This document shows positions 11,555 to 22,198 of a DNA stretch of 64,000 nucleotides, one piece after another. Position numbers and translations under genes: made by a program. The notes beneath the pieces were generated by a model. That model was not told where the DNA came from. It saw only the letters and a program-made list of their open reading frames with translations, and ran no database searches. This stretch comes from Brachionus manjavacas (taxonomy: Eukaryota > Rotifera > Eurotatoria > Ploima > Brachionidae). The DNA lies in contig JAHQIY010000001.1 in the NCBI GenBank assembly GCA_019054805.1, positions 9,190,501 through 9,254,500 on the forward strand, in the 5' to 3' direction. Each line of letters begins with the position of its first letter. Position 1 is the first letter of the stretch.

Positions 11555-12480
11555 GATCTAGTACTAAATGGAGATGTAATTAAACGAGTATCAAAAATGA
11601 AATACCTAGGTATGATACTAACAGACGATGATAAGAATGCAGCACACATTGACAAATGTAAAAAATCGGCACTTAAAGCGTTTAATAGACTAAAAGACCT
11701 ATCACTTCTCACAAACGAGAGCCATCCGAACATGAAAGGTCACCTATTCAACACATACATTAGACCGGTCTTATTCTACGGACTAGAAAATCTTTCAATA
11801 AACAAATTAGAAAAACTAAAATTAAAAAGAATTAAAGGCAACATTGTTAAAATGATGATAGGCCTTCCTACTAGGTGCCGAACAACAGACCTTTTCCTAG
11901 CCTTGAATATAGAACCAACTTTAAAGCGTATAGATAGAACTAAATGGGACTTTTATCTTCGACTGACTACAAATAGCTACACAAATACAATAACCGAGAC
12001 TAAGACACATGCATCCAAATAAATGCATCCAGTCTGAAATAAATGATATCAAGAACAACTATGGCATAGAAAACGAAGCTGACACGACAAACCTATGCCA
12101 AATAATTAAATATCACATTTAAACTGACATGAAAGCAATGTCATCAAATAATCAAAAAGTTGACGCTATACGCAAAATAATCAACATGCAAAACAAGCAA
12201 GAACTATCAAGAAAACTTTTTGAAATAGTCAGATTCTAGAACTCTTTTTACACGACTACTCATTTGCTTTGCTTTTATTTTTGTAATCTTGTGATCCTTT
12301 ACTAAATTTTTTTATTTTTTTAGGCCATAAACTGATATGTAAATATGAAACAATTTTTATACGGAATTATTAACTTTAATTTTAAATTTGTAAACAAAAT
12401 GCAGTACGCTTTATTTCACAGTGAACTGGAAAGTGGTCGCGCAGCGGCCTTTGCTTTAGGCTTAAAATAAAAATAAAAAA
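11555..12480 (+). mobile_element. Fragment of a second type of non-LTR retrotransposon (reverse transcriptase C-terminus)
   Basis: Reads KMKYLGMILTDDDKNAAHID, later NTYIRPVLFYGLENLSINKL, KLKRIKGNIVKMMIGLPTRC and ALNIEPTLKRI. These are the thumb and C-terminal motifs of a non-LTR reverse transcriptase of a family different from the CR1-like copies. A frame break follows near 12020 and the 3' end is an A-rich (AAATAAAA-type) tail at about 12465-12480. It lies directly behind the CR1-like copy, so insertions are clustered. Confidence 0.75.
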
Positions 12481-12660
12481 ATATAACTTTTAACATAAAA
12501 AAATTTTGACTTTAGATTCCTATTGACATTAAATAATATAACATTAATATGCATATTTGATTTTTGACTGTAGAATCATTTAACAACTAAATTTTTGACA
12601 ATTATTTTTTTTTAAATCAAATTCATTTGACAAAATTTACTGTATACCAATTTATTTTAC

Positions 12661-13761
12661 TTACTTAATAAACTTTATTTTTTTCTTCTTATTTTCTATT
12701 TGGCTTAAGAAACCCGATGCATTAGCCAAAATATTTGATTCATTTCCGCTAATAAATACTGATGATTCATTGAGTTTTAAGTTAATTTCTTGCATCCAAT
12801 TAGCTTTTTTATCAACTTGTTTATTTTGTTGAACTTGAGAATTAAAATTGAGATCATCCTTAATATCGAATTGATGCTGAGAATATTTTTCCTGCGAGCT
12901 TAAATTTGGATCTGTAATCGATGTTTTGTTGCTCAAATGTGCTTCCATTTCTTCCAAGGTTAAATAATTGCTCGCCACAGATAAATAATCAACTTGTTTT
13001 TCATCTTTTATTGGAAGTTGGAATTCTTTGTCATTTTCTAAAATATCATCAATATTAGCTTGTCTTTTATATTTTGCTTTAAATTGTTTTGATTTATATG
13101 AATCTAGAAAATCATCTTGGATCTCATCCACATATTTGCTTGATGTTGTATTTATAATTTTTTTTTTGGTTAGAGGACAAGTATCCCCAATAAGCTCATC
13201 CAAATTTTCAATATTACTATTAAATTTTTTTTTCAGATTTTTATTAAATTCAAAATTTTGCGAAACTTGTTGAATAACATATTCATTTTCATTCAATTTT
13301 TTGCTTGATATTTTCTCACTATTTGGTTTTGCATTTTTCTCGTGTGAATTCTCCTCGGTTAAAATATCATCTATGTCATATTTTGAGTTTTTTTCTTTTA
13401 CGAAGCCTTTTTTAAATATTTCATCACTTTCTTCAATTGTAATGTCATCATCTGAATGCAGCTGAATTTTTTCATTATAAACCGGGACTGCTTCATCAAA
13501 AAGCATATCTATCGAAATTTTACTTCGTTTCGCAATTACCGACTGAGTGTGAATCGTTTTGATCTTATTAAAATAAGTAGGTTCTTCAACAGAATCTGGT
13601 TGACTTTGGCTCTCAAAAATAGACTCAACGGGAGTTTTGACGCGGCTTTTAGGAATTGGAGAAAAATTATCCGTGTCAATATCATCCATTACTTTTAAAT
13701 CATAATTTTCAAAATATTTTAAATTAAATTTAGATTTTTTTTTTGAATAAAATTTTATCAA
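12661..13761 (-). CDS. Unrecognised acidic, disordered protein, single exon, 366 aa
   Basis: Open for 366 codons from an ATG at 13761, ending TAA. An internal ATG at 13689 (MDDIDTDNFSPIPKSR) may be the true start, because what precedes it is Lys/Phe-rich and resembles translated AT-rich DNA. The protein is rich in Asp, Glu, Lys, Asn and Ser, has no membrane segment or known domain that I can see, and carries short repeated phrases (YDIDDILTEEN near residue 128 and ANIDDILENDKEF near 236; also ISIDMLFDEA). The C terminus is strongly basic (ENKKKKIKFIK). The repeated I-D-x-I/L-L-x-[DE] motif could be a peptide that docks to another protein, and the tail could be a nuclear signal; both are inference. 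A length this great without stops in such AT-rich DNA argues for a real gene. Confidence 0.65.
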   Translation of the reverse strand: MIKFYSKKKSKFNLKYFENYDLKVMDDIDTDNFSPIPKSRVKTPVESIFESQSQPDSVEEPTYFNKIKTIHTQSVIAKRSKISIDMLFDEAVPVYNEKIQLHSDDDITIEESDEIFKKGFVKEKNSKYDIDDILTEENSHEKNAKPNSEKISSKKLNENEYVIQQVSQNFEFNKNLKKKFNSNIENLDELIGDTCPLTKKKIINTTSSKYVDEIQDDFLDSYKSKQFKAKYKRQANIDDILENDKEFQLPIKDEKQVDYLSVASNYLTLEEMEAHLSNKTSITDPNLSSQEKYSQHQFDIKDDLNFNSQVQQNKQVDKKANWMQEINLKLNESSVFISGNESNILANASGFLSQIENKKKKIKFIK

Positions 13762-13984
13762 TTAAACTAAAATTTTTAGATCATTTAAAAAATACTTTTT
13801 TTCAGAGAATTTAAACTAAATTCAAAATATTTTTGATATAAAAGTGTCTTTTTTAAACTGAGACAAAAACTAAAGGGGATGTCTAGATTAAAATACTTTT
13901 ATTTTCTACCAACAATGCTCCAAGCTTTATAAACCTCATATTTTTAATCCGTTCAAGAGAATTTAAAATTTGAAACGGAAATTA

Positions 13985-14844
13985 CAGTGGTGATTCGCTA
14001 CATGGATTTACCAAATTTTACGTGAAATTACCTAGAATATTGTAAATATTTGTAATACAAAAAAAGGCCAAAAAATTATAAATAAATGCAATTTTTTCAT
14101 TTTTGCTTTTGAAAAGATTCAAAAATAGGCATTTTTAAATTTCCTTTTTTTCACGTAAATTTACGTAAAAAAAGATATCAATTGTTTATTTTTTTTTTAT
14201 AGTAAAAAAACGAAAATCAAATTCCCGGATAGCAGCAATAGCATCGTCATCATTTGAAATCTCCTTTTTCCAAACAAAATTTTTAAGATCGTTCCAAAAT
14301 ATTTCAATCGGATTCAAGTCTGGCGATTTGGATGGAGATTTAGTTTTAAAATATTATTAGCTAACTCTCTACTTAGAAGCAAAAAAATTAAAAATAAAAT
14401 TTACCCATCTTATATTACTTTTATTTAAAAATTATTTTTCTATATACCAATTTACTTAATCTCTTTTTAGTCAATAATAAGGAGTTCACTAATTACCTAA
14501 GGTCTCAAATTGAGAAACATTTTAAAGACGATCGAGGTGAAACATTAGGTCATTATCAAAAAGCTTACCCTAAAATAATGTTAGAGATAAGTAGAAAAAA
14601 TTGAACAATTAACCAGTTTATTGAAAATTCTTTTTAAAGTAAAATTGGCTGACTTTGTGCCGAAGAATTCTATTTATAAAGAAGCTTGGAACAAAGCACA
14701 AAATTGTCTTAAAATGGAAAAACAAAATTAAACTAAAATAAATTAAAATAAACAAAAATACCAAATAAAAATAAAGCTAAAATATAAAATTATAAAATAA
14801 TTTTACGTAAAATTTGGTAAAATCCATGTAGCGAATCACCATTG
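13985..14844 (-). mobile_element. Tc1/mariner element, decayed, 860 bp
   Basis: Terminal inverted repeats of about 40 bases begin CAGTGGTGATTCGCTACATG (left) and, reversed, CAATGGTGATTCGCTACATG (right), each flanked by TA. On the minus strand around 14345-14210 the transposase C terminus is still readable: SPSKSPDLNPIEIFWNDLKN, the standard P-D-L-N-P-I-E block just before the last catalytic Asp/Glu of Tc1/mariner enzymes. The N-terminal two thirds are gone. The space is filled by AT-rich DNA and an open stretch on the opposite strand (about 14471-14730). Confidence 0.85.
14471..14730 (+). pseudogene. Coding-like stretch on the opposite strand inside the Tc1/mariner element
   Basis: After a good acceptor (CTCTTTTTAG) the plus strand reads NNKEFTNYLRSQIEKHFK, then DDRGETLGHYQKAYPKIML and EISRKN before a stop at about 14602. 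After a frame change it reads VKLADFVPKNSIYKEAWNKA up to a TAA near 14730. The amino-acid pattern looks like real protein rather than translated AT-rich noise, but I do not recognise it. It runs against the transposase direction. It could be a fragment of another transposon or a captured piece of a host gene. Confidence 0.35.
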
Positions 14845-15829
14845 TAACAAGAAACAGAAAAAAAATTAAAATTTAGAAATATTATAGATAGCTGAAATAA
14901 TTTTGTTAAGATGTTTGATTTACTAGATATTTTTTTTAATCACTAAAAATAGATGCTTTATTTTTATTTTTTTAAAAATTAATTTAAATATTAATTTTTA
15001 AGAAAAATTATTTATTATAGTGAATGAAAATGAGAAATTTTTTTAATATTTTAAACTAAGAGAAAATGAGACCATTCGATTTCATGCACATTAATGCATG
15101 AAACTTTGTTACACTTGGAAATTCAGCATTGAATTCCGAATATAAAATTCTTTTTTCTGCTTTTAATTTTGAGACTAGGAAAAAATTTAATAAAAATATC
15201 CATTACTAATTAATTATATAATAATTTCATTTTTTTAATTCAAATTTAATTAAAAATACAAAATAATTTTAATTTTTACTTTTGCATTTAAAAACTCAAT
15301 ATCTATGTTTCCGTTGACTTGGTAAAATCTGAAAAAATGTTCTTCGTAGGAAATTTAAGTACTATGAATAAAATATTTTTTCTAATAAAGACATTCCAAA
15401 GACAGCAAAAAAAGGTAAATTTTGTACTTGACAGAACAATTTAAGCATTTAAACACTAAAACATAGAATTATTAATAAAGATGATGGAAGTATTGACTGT
15501 TAATGGCATAAATTTTAACAAAATTAATAGCATTGGATTCTACCAGTAATTTGAGTATTTTCAATGCAAATAAATCAGGTATTTATTCTCAATTGATTAT
15601 CCAGCAACCAACTTGAAAGCTAGCAAACGTTGGCTCTTTTTGATGGATAACTCTAATAATAGACTCATTCATCCACTTAACTGTTCACTCACTGAAAACT
15701 GGTATAGTAATTTTTAAGAGATTTTGTTTAAATCTGCTACAGCTTTTTCTAATTTTTTTAGTTAATTTATTAGTTTAAAACTAGAAATCTGAAAATCATC
15801 AATTAAAATGTCTATGGAAAAAATTCTTA
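14845..15829. other. Spacer, mostly featureless
   Basis: No complete gene. Around 15598-15715 the plus strand reads an open stretch (SIDYPATNLKASKRWLFLMD and on to a stop) that has a protein-like pattern but no splice sites or family that I can name. Confidence 0.35.
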
Positions 15830-15978
15830 CTCATGTTGGTCAGTTTTCGTTTCGAACCAATCTTTCGTTCACTTGATTTTCTCCAAAGTTCAAAGTATTT
15901 ATTTTGATCCATTTTTTTACGCTCATTTAAAATGTACATAATTTTTCCTCTTTGCTGATCATTTGAACAAAATAACTA
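15830..15978 (-). CDS. Probable exon of an unrecognised gene
   Basis: After an acceptor TTTTTCTAG the minus strand reads LFCSNDQQRGKIMYILNERK and on through KMDQNKYFELWRKSSERKIG to a donor GAGTAAGA, about 48 residues. A following acceptor TTTTCAG would add a short tail and a stop. The Lys/Arg-rich, Trp-containing sequence with good splice signals argues for a real terminal exon pair of a small gene divergent from FIP1L1. Its upstream exon could not be settled (a candidate just before 16060 carries a stop). Confidence 0.3.
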
Positions 15979-16223
15979 GAAAAACAAATTTAAATATTTT
16001 CAAAATTTTTCATCAAATTTAAAAATTCATTTTTAACTTAACTTGAGACAATTAAAGCTCTTTAGTCAATGAAATGATATTTTGAAATTAATTTTTCGGC
16101 TTGTGTATACTCGAATGCTTTAGACGCAAAAAAAACTCAATAGCAAAAATATTTTTTTATTTTATAATTTTTTTTTAAATTCAACTCTCCCGCAATAAAC
16201 TAAATAAAGTAAATTTTTAAGTT

Positions 16224-18344
16224 ATGTCAGTTGAGATATCAAATGAACACGACTTCAATGAAGACGAAGATGAGGCCTGGTTGTACGGCGAAAACAATCA
16301 TAAAATTCAAAAGAAGTGAATTTGAACAAAAAAAATTATTTATTTTATTTTTTTAAATTTTCTTTAAAAAAAATAATTCAAGTGATGAACTGGGCGAAAT
16401 AGCTGAGGAACAGGTGGTAAAAAAAAAATTGCTAGTTTAAACTCGATTACTTTAAATCATTTAAGTCCAATGAAGTAGAAATGACAGCCAAAAATGATGC
16501 CGAAGATGTCCAGCAAGAAGAAGAGCCCAATATTGGTGACCCCGAAGACCAGAATGGTGAAATTTCCAAAATTTCTGACTCTGAAGCCCAGAATGGCGAA
16601 GTCCCTGAAAATGAGATTAAAAATGAAACAAACGAGGACGAAGACGAGGACAAAGACGAGGACGAGGAATCGGATGAAGATGACGATGGCGTAAATATTG
16701 TCATTTCTGATATAAAAAACATAACTACACAAGCCACAACTGGTTTACAAGCCTTAAATCGCACTAAATCAGTCACTGGCTCGGCGACCATAATACCGAC
16801 AACAGGAATGCAAACCACAAAGCCCACAGCTCCTGTTCAAACCAAAGGAGTAGAGCTTGAAGTGCCTGGCCTAATAACTGTTCCGAGTGGAACCGTTTCT
16901 ACTGATGAGTATTTTGATAACATTCAAGGTTTAAATGACGCAGAAAAGCCGTGGCTGCAGCCCGGAGCAGACATTACCGATTATTTTAATTACGGATTCA
17001 CCGAAGAGACTTGGATTGCCTATTGCTTAAAGCAAAAACGTCTCCGAAGCGAAAACAACATCTTAAAAACAAGCATTCCAATGATGCCGAATCAGAGTGG
17101 AGTTATGGGAGGCACAGTAAATGGACCAAATATCAACGGATCGTCCTTAATAGCCATTAACACCCATAATACGATCAACCAGGTAGTCAGTGGTACAGGA
17201 CAGCCTACAGCTAATCAGCCGAATTTCAATCCAAACATGATGCCTCCTCCACAACAAATTAACTTTACAAAGCCACCGCAGTTTCATCCTCGCTTTCCGC
17301 CTCCAGTCGGTCAATCCGGACCCCAGCCATTTCAGCAAAGAATGGGAGATCAATAGTAAGAGTTGGAAGAATTTTTTTAAAAATTTTTCTAATAATTTTT
17401 TCAAAAGCAATATGCCTCCGCCTCACATACCGGACTTTAGTGCGCCTCCTCCAGGCTGGAATCCGACAGGAGGTCCGAGTGGACAGCAAGGAATGATGCC
17501 TAGAATGGCTCAAATGCAGTCACAGCGAATGCCTAACATGTCTATGGGCGGTCAGCAGCAGCCGTTCAATGCACCATTTCAATATGGCCCACAACACTCA
17601 ATGCACGAAAGACCCCCACCGGGCATGCCGCCACACTTTTATCCTCAATTTAATAGAGGTTCAGGACAAATGATGCAACAAGGATCTCAATGGGAAAAAG
17701 GGTAACTTTGACGAAAAAAAAAAAAATTCAACTAGATATTTTTAAGTTCTGAGGGCCAGCACCGTCCATCCAGGAGTCCTACTCCGGGTCGAAAATCCCC
17801 GCTAAAATCGCCAAACCAACAGGTGCAAACTGATCGCTACACCAAGGATACAGAAAAATATAAATCAAGGTAAATTGAGGAAAAATTGAAGTGAATTTAA
17901 AGAAAAAAAAACATTTTTTAGAGACTACCCGAATCGTGATTATGACAAAGAGCACAGAAGATCGCCAAGTCCTTCCCGAAGGCATAGACGCGATCACGAT
18001 CGCAGAGATTACGACCGCAGGGATCGAGATAGAGACCGCGATCGTGATAGAGACAGAGGGAAATCTAAGGAAAAATCCAGAGAGCGATCTAGAGATAGAT
18101 CTCGATCAAGAGACAGAGATGACAAATATAAAAGAAGGTAAATTTATTTATTAATTAAAAATAAGAAAAAATAAATAAAATTTTTTCAAGTCGTCATAGG
18201 TCTGATGATGATGACTATCGTTCGTCTTCGAAATCGCACAAACGCTCAAAAAAGTCGTCTCGGAAAGACCGAGACAGCAATGATCGAGAATCTTCGAATA
18301 ATACTAGTCAAAATCAGGAAAGTTCCGATGTTAAACAAGACTAA
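16224..18344 (+). CDS. FIP1L1: FIP1-like 1, pre-mRNA 3'-end processing factor
   Basis: Subunit of the nuclear cleavage and polyadenylation specificity factor that binds poly(A) polymerase and U-rich RNA. Seven exons: 16224-16315, 16383-16416, 16466-17355, 17408-17701, about 17746-17869, 17922-18137 and 18191-18344, with introns of about 45-70 bases; roughly 600 residues, close to human FIP1L1. The start has the family's acidic N-terminal motif [11 protein letters not shown] long Asp/Glu-rich stretch follows. The diagnostic Fip1 domain reads [19 protein letters not shown] then [16 protein letters not shown] (near residues 190-230). The middle is rich in Pro, Met, Gln and Gly. The last exons encode an Arg/Asp (RD/RS-like) tract as in vertebrate FIP1L1, and a final [19 protein letters not shown] to the stop TAA. 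A polyadenylation-like AATAAA lies about 50 bases downstream. The call is firm; minor exon edges may be off by a base. Confidence 0.95.
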
Positions 18345-18735
18345 CTTTGATGGACCTGGATAATTGTTATTTTTGATTAGCACTAAGAATTAAAATTATA
18401 ATAAATGGTTTCTTTTAAAAGAAAAAATTTTAAATTTTGTTTATTTGTTTATTTTTTTTGCTATGTTTTCGTCAAAAATTGAGTATTAAAATGTACATTT
18501 GAATTTGTATTTAATTTTTCAGACTGTTAGATTTTACAGGCTAAAATAAAATTTGAAATATATAATTCTTTAATTGGTTTTTTTTTGTACAGGTAGTGGT
18601 TTACCTATTGATTAATTATAACTTTTAATATTAATTTTTTTCTCGAATAAATTCGTCAATGCTATGCTTTTTTATTTTTTTTCTAAAATTTAATCAATTT
18701 CGATCAAATCTTCATTATGTAGTATTCATTTAGAA

Positions 18736-21671
18736 ATGCTGGGACCAATTAAGAATTTGCTTGAAAATAAAAGTATCATTTTGGCTAGTGGAAGCGCGCG
18801 ACGTAAGGAAATCTTAGAGAAAAATTTGGTATGAATTTTGATTAGAAATTTTTTGGAATTAAACGATATCCGATTTTTGGCTTTGGTACCTCAGAACTTT
18901 TTGAATAATTTAAATTGTATTTAAAGCTCTTTTTTTGTTTTTTTTTTAAACAGAAATAATTAAAATTAATTTACAAAAAGTTTAAATGAATGTCAAGGAA
19001 ATATTCAAAATGGTATCTTATTTGGCAAAGTGAAAGCTTAGAGCATTTATTGAAAATTAATAATATCGAAAAATAATGGGCTTTGTGAAGTTGATTTCAA
19101 TTCACTCATTTCAATTCATGCAATTTCGGTTTTTTGAAATTCAGTTAAAAAAAACAGAACAAAGTGTAAAAATATTAAAAGATGAGGCGTTTTGACGCAT
19201 AAAAAATTAAACCATCGCAAAATAATAAAAAGTTAAGATTATTTTACTTTTTTTCTTAATCGCATATTTTTTTTAAAGGAAGACCTTTTATCAAAACTTT
19301 TCTATAGGAGCTCAAGTATCTGAAGTGGTTGAACTAAGTAATACTAAAGAAACTCAAGTTGAAAAAAAGAGGTGGTCGACCACCAAAAGCCAAGTCAGCT
19401 TTGAATATTGATTAAGTTATGTTTTTTTGATGCTATAGTTTTTTTTTATAGTTAACTTATTTGATTATATGCGAGACTAATTTTTATATGCTGTAATAAC
19501 TAAATCTTTATACTTTACTTAATTTTTTTGTGTTTATGTGCTAAAATTTTTTTTTTATGCGTCAAATACATTTTTCCAAAATTAAAAAAATTTTTTCCAA
19601 AAAGTTTTAAATTAGTTCTGAGAATGCATCATGGTGCAACATTCAAAGTTGCATCACTTGTACAAGTCTGCTAAAGATGTGCAAAGTCTCTGCAAAATGC
19701 ATTGCACTCGATTATATTGAAATTTAATTTCTGCTTAACTCTACAAATTTAGCAGACCTTGATATTTGACGCAACTTTGAATATTGCACTATGTTGCATT
19801 TGCAGAACTAAGTTTAGCCTTTAAAAAAAATAGTTATTCAATTTTTTTAAATTTTTTTCTGTTCTTTTTATCATTTTGTACTGAATTTCACAAAACCTGC
19901 AAACTATAACAACTTTTAAACGGGAAGTGATAAAATTATTCTGCAAAAGGCTATATATTGTAACAATTTGATTACACCTAAAATAATGGCCCGCAATAAC
20001 TCTGTAACTGTGCAAAATTTGCGCACCACTAAAAAAAGATCCCGATCCACTGTGCATTGTTTTTGCAGATCCGTTTATTTAGGAGTAGCAAAATTGTTAC
20101 AATATGTAACATTTTACAAAATAATTCTATCACTTTCCGTTCAAAAGTTATTATGTTATTATAAAGAATTTGAATCAGTTGAAATGAACTTCGCAAAGCC
20201 AAAATGGTGAATAGAAATAAATCTGATATTTTTTTCTTTTAACACATTTTAATTCTTTAAAGTTTTTCTTTCAAATTCAACAAAAAAATTTAATAAAAAT
20301 TCGTGATAACTTATATTTCGATTTAAATTTTTTTTCTAAGTTTTCACATTGCATTTTTTTGTAACAAAAATGTTAAAAAATTAATATTTTAAAATTTTTT
20401 TCAAAAGATACAGAAATTAAAAAAATTTAGCTCTAAATTTAATTCTCAAATTATTCCCACAGTCTAAATACAACTTTCTAAAAATTAGTGTTGCTTATCG
20501 ATTATTAGATGTCGACTCAAAAGTCAGCAAAAACTAAAATCTACTAAGAAATTTGCCCAATTTAAAAAAAATTGAAGTCTTTTGATTTTTACATCAATTT
20601 AGACGTTCATTTAATCTTTGAAAAACAATTAAAATCTATTTTTATTTTAAGAGCTCTTTAGAAATTTGATCGATATTCAATTTTAATTGTTAATTTTCAA
20701 TTAATATTATTAATTTAGAAAATTATTAACTTAAATTTTCAAATCGATTAAACCACCTATTTCATATCAAACCATTTTAGTCAATCATTTAATCAATTAA
20801 AATCTTAAGTTCGTATTTTTTAAATCACTTCCTTTTGATATCAATTAATTAAAGGGGTTAGGAAAGGAGAATAATTTTTCATTTTAATCAAAGTATTTTA
20901 CAAGTCCCAAATTAAGGTTCACTAAGTCACTTAAAAAAGTTCAAGCCAAATTTGGACTTTTAAACAACTCTGATATTAATTTCGTAAATTTTTTTTGGAA
21001 AATGCATTTTCTAAATTTTATTTTTTTGATTAAGGGCCTGAATATAAAAATAATTCCATCAACATTTCCAGAAAATTTGGATAAAGCTGAATATGATCCA
21101 GTGAGCTATGTTGTAGAAAATTCACGTCTAAAAGCTTTGAATGTTGCAGAGATGCTGAAAGTAGGCTTTTTTGTTCAATTTATAAGTTCATGTTTTTTGT
21201 TTTAAAAGGAAAAAGAATGGTTTTTAATTATTGGTTCTGATACTGTTGTAGAAATGGAAAATAACATATATGAAAAACCTCTAGACAAAGACGATGCATT
21301 TAGAATTTTGAAATCGTAGGGAATTCAAAATTTTATCCAAACAAAGTATTTATTGTCTATCTAGCTTGAGTAATAATACACATAGAGTTTTAACTGGTGT
21401 TACTTTAATCAAAAGAGAATCAAATGAAGCAAACGATCAAAATATTAAGATTCATTCATTTTACGAACAAACTAGTGTGAATTTTGCCTGTCTGGATGAC
21501 AATGTGATAAATTCATACATTGAATCTGGAGATCCATTCGATAAAGCCGGAGGTTATGGAATTCAATCACTGGGAGCCAGTTTAGTCAAATCAATTAATG
21601 GTGATTTTTTTAATGTTCAAGGTTTTCCAGCTCACAAATTTTCAGTAGAACTAAAGAAATTCATTCAATAA
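18736..21671 (+). CDS. Maf-type nucleotide pyrophosphatase (ASMTL N-domain family)
   Basis: House-cleaning enzyme that hydrolyses non-canonical or dTTP/UTP-type nucleoside triphosphates to monophosphates. Four exons: 18736-18828, 21035-21160, 21209-21315 and 21365-21671, all in phase, about 210 residues, the usual size for a stand-alone Maf protein. Family motifs appear in order: ILASGSARRKEIL at residues 18-30 (substrate loop S-x-S-x-R-R), IIPSTFPENLD, the SDTVVE catalytic motif near residue 82, KPLDKDDAFRIL, THRVLTGV, and DPFDKAGGYGIQSLGASLV near residue 170. The first intron is 2.2 kb, about forty times longer than the others, and carries two MITEs. Vertebrate ASMTL joins this domain to a methyltransferase; here the stop follows directly, so the enzyme is the free form. 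Confidence 0.92.
19612..19811. mobile_element. Hairpin MITE, 200 bp, in the Maf intron
   Basis: The two ends form inverted repeats of about 60 bases: TTAGTTCTGAGAATGCATCA at the left and, reversed, TTAGTTCTGCAAATGCAACA at the right, both continuing through a shared ATTCAAAGTTGC block to TCTGCTAA. There is no coding capacity. It is about 80 percent self-complementary over the arms. Confidence 0.75.
19860..20220. mobile_element. Second hairpin MITE in the Maf intron
   Basis: Long inverted arms: the left arm (from about 19891) has AACAACTTTTAAACGGGAAG and TATATTGTAACAATTTG; the right arm, reversed (from about 20158), has AATAACTTTTGAACGGAAAG and CATATTGTAACAATTTTG. The core arms are at least 80 bases each around a centre of about 100 bases. 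The arms probably extend outward with lower similarity, so the outer ends are approximate. It is a different family from the neighbouring 200-bp MITE. Confidence 0.7.
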
Positions 21672-22198
21672 ATTTATATTTAAATTTTTTTGTTCGTCAA
21701 AAACCTTAATGATCATCAATTTAAGTAGAAATAGGAAATTTACGTTTAGAATAGTTTATAAACACAAAATATAGCGAAAAATTGGTCAAAAAAAATTTTA
21801 AACTTTTTTTAATTAAAATGAATTGAGTAATTCACTCTTTTCCTCTCTAAGGAATAATTTTTAAATTTGATTTTTTAAAAAGAATAAAAATAAAAATTAA
21901 TGATTTTTGTAAACAATTTAAAAAAAATAGAAAAATAATTTAGATGATGAAAATGTGGTACCAGAAGCAATTTTAAGGAGGATACATAACATTTTTATCT
22001 CTCCTAATCATCAAACAATAGTTATAGTATAGATCATTTTTTATCATGTTTTAAATAATCATTGAATAAGTTAATAATCATTGAATTATGCACAGGGGAT
22101 TAATTAGTGACGAGGTTTTAGGTTGTCCCAAAATAGCGGAAAGCGGAAATTCCGCTGCGGATTTATAATTCAAAATTATAAATTTATAATTTTATATA
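21672..22198. other. Spacer between the Maf gene and a retrotransposon
   Basis: Gene-free AT-rich DNA. Just before the retrotransposon lies a GC-rich perfect hairpin, AGCGGAAATTCCGCT at 22142-22156, followed by AT palindromes around TATAATTCAAAATTATA. Confidence 0.5.
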
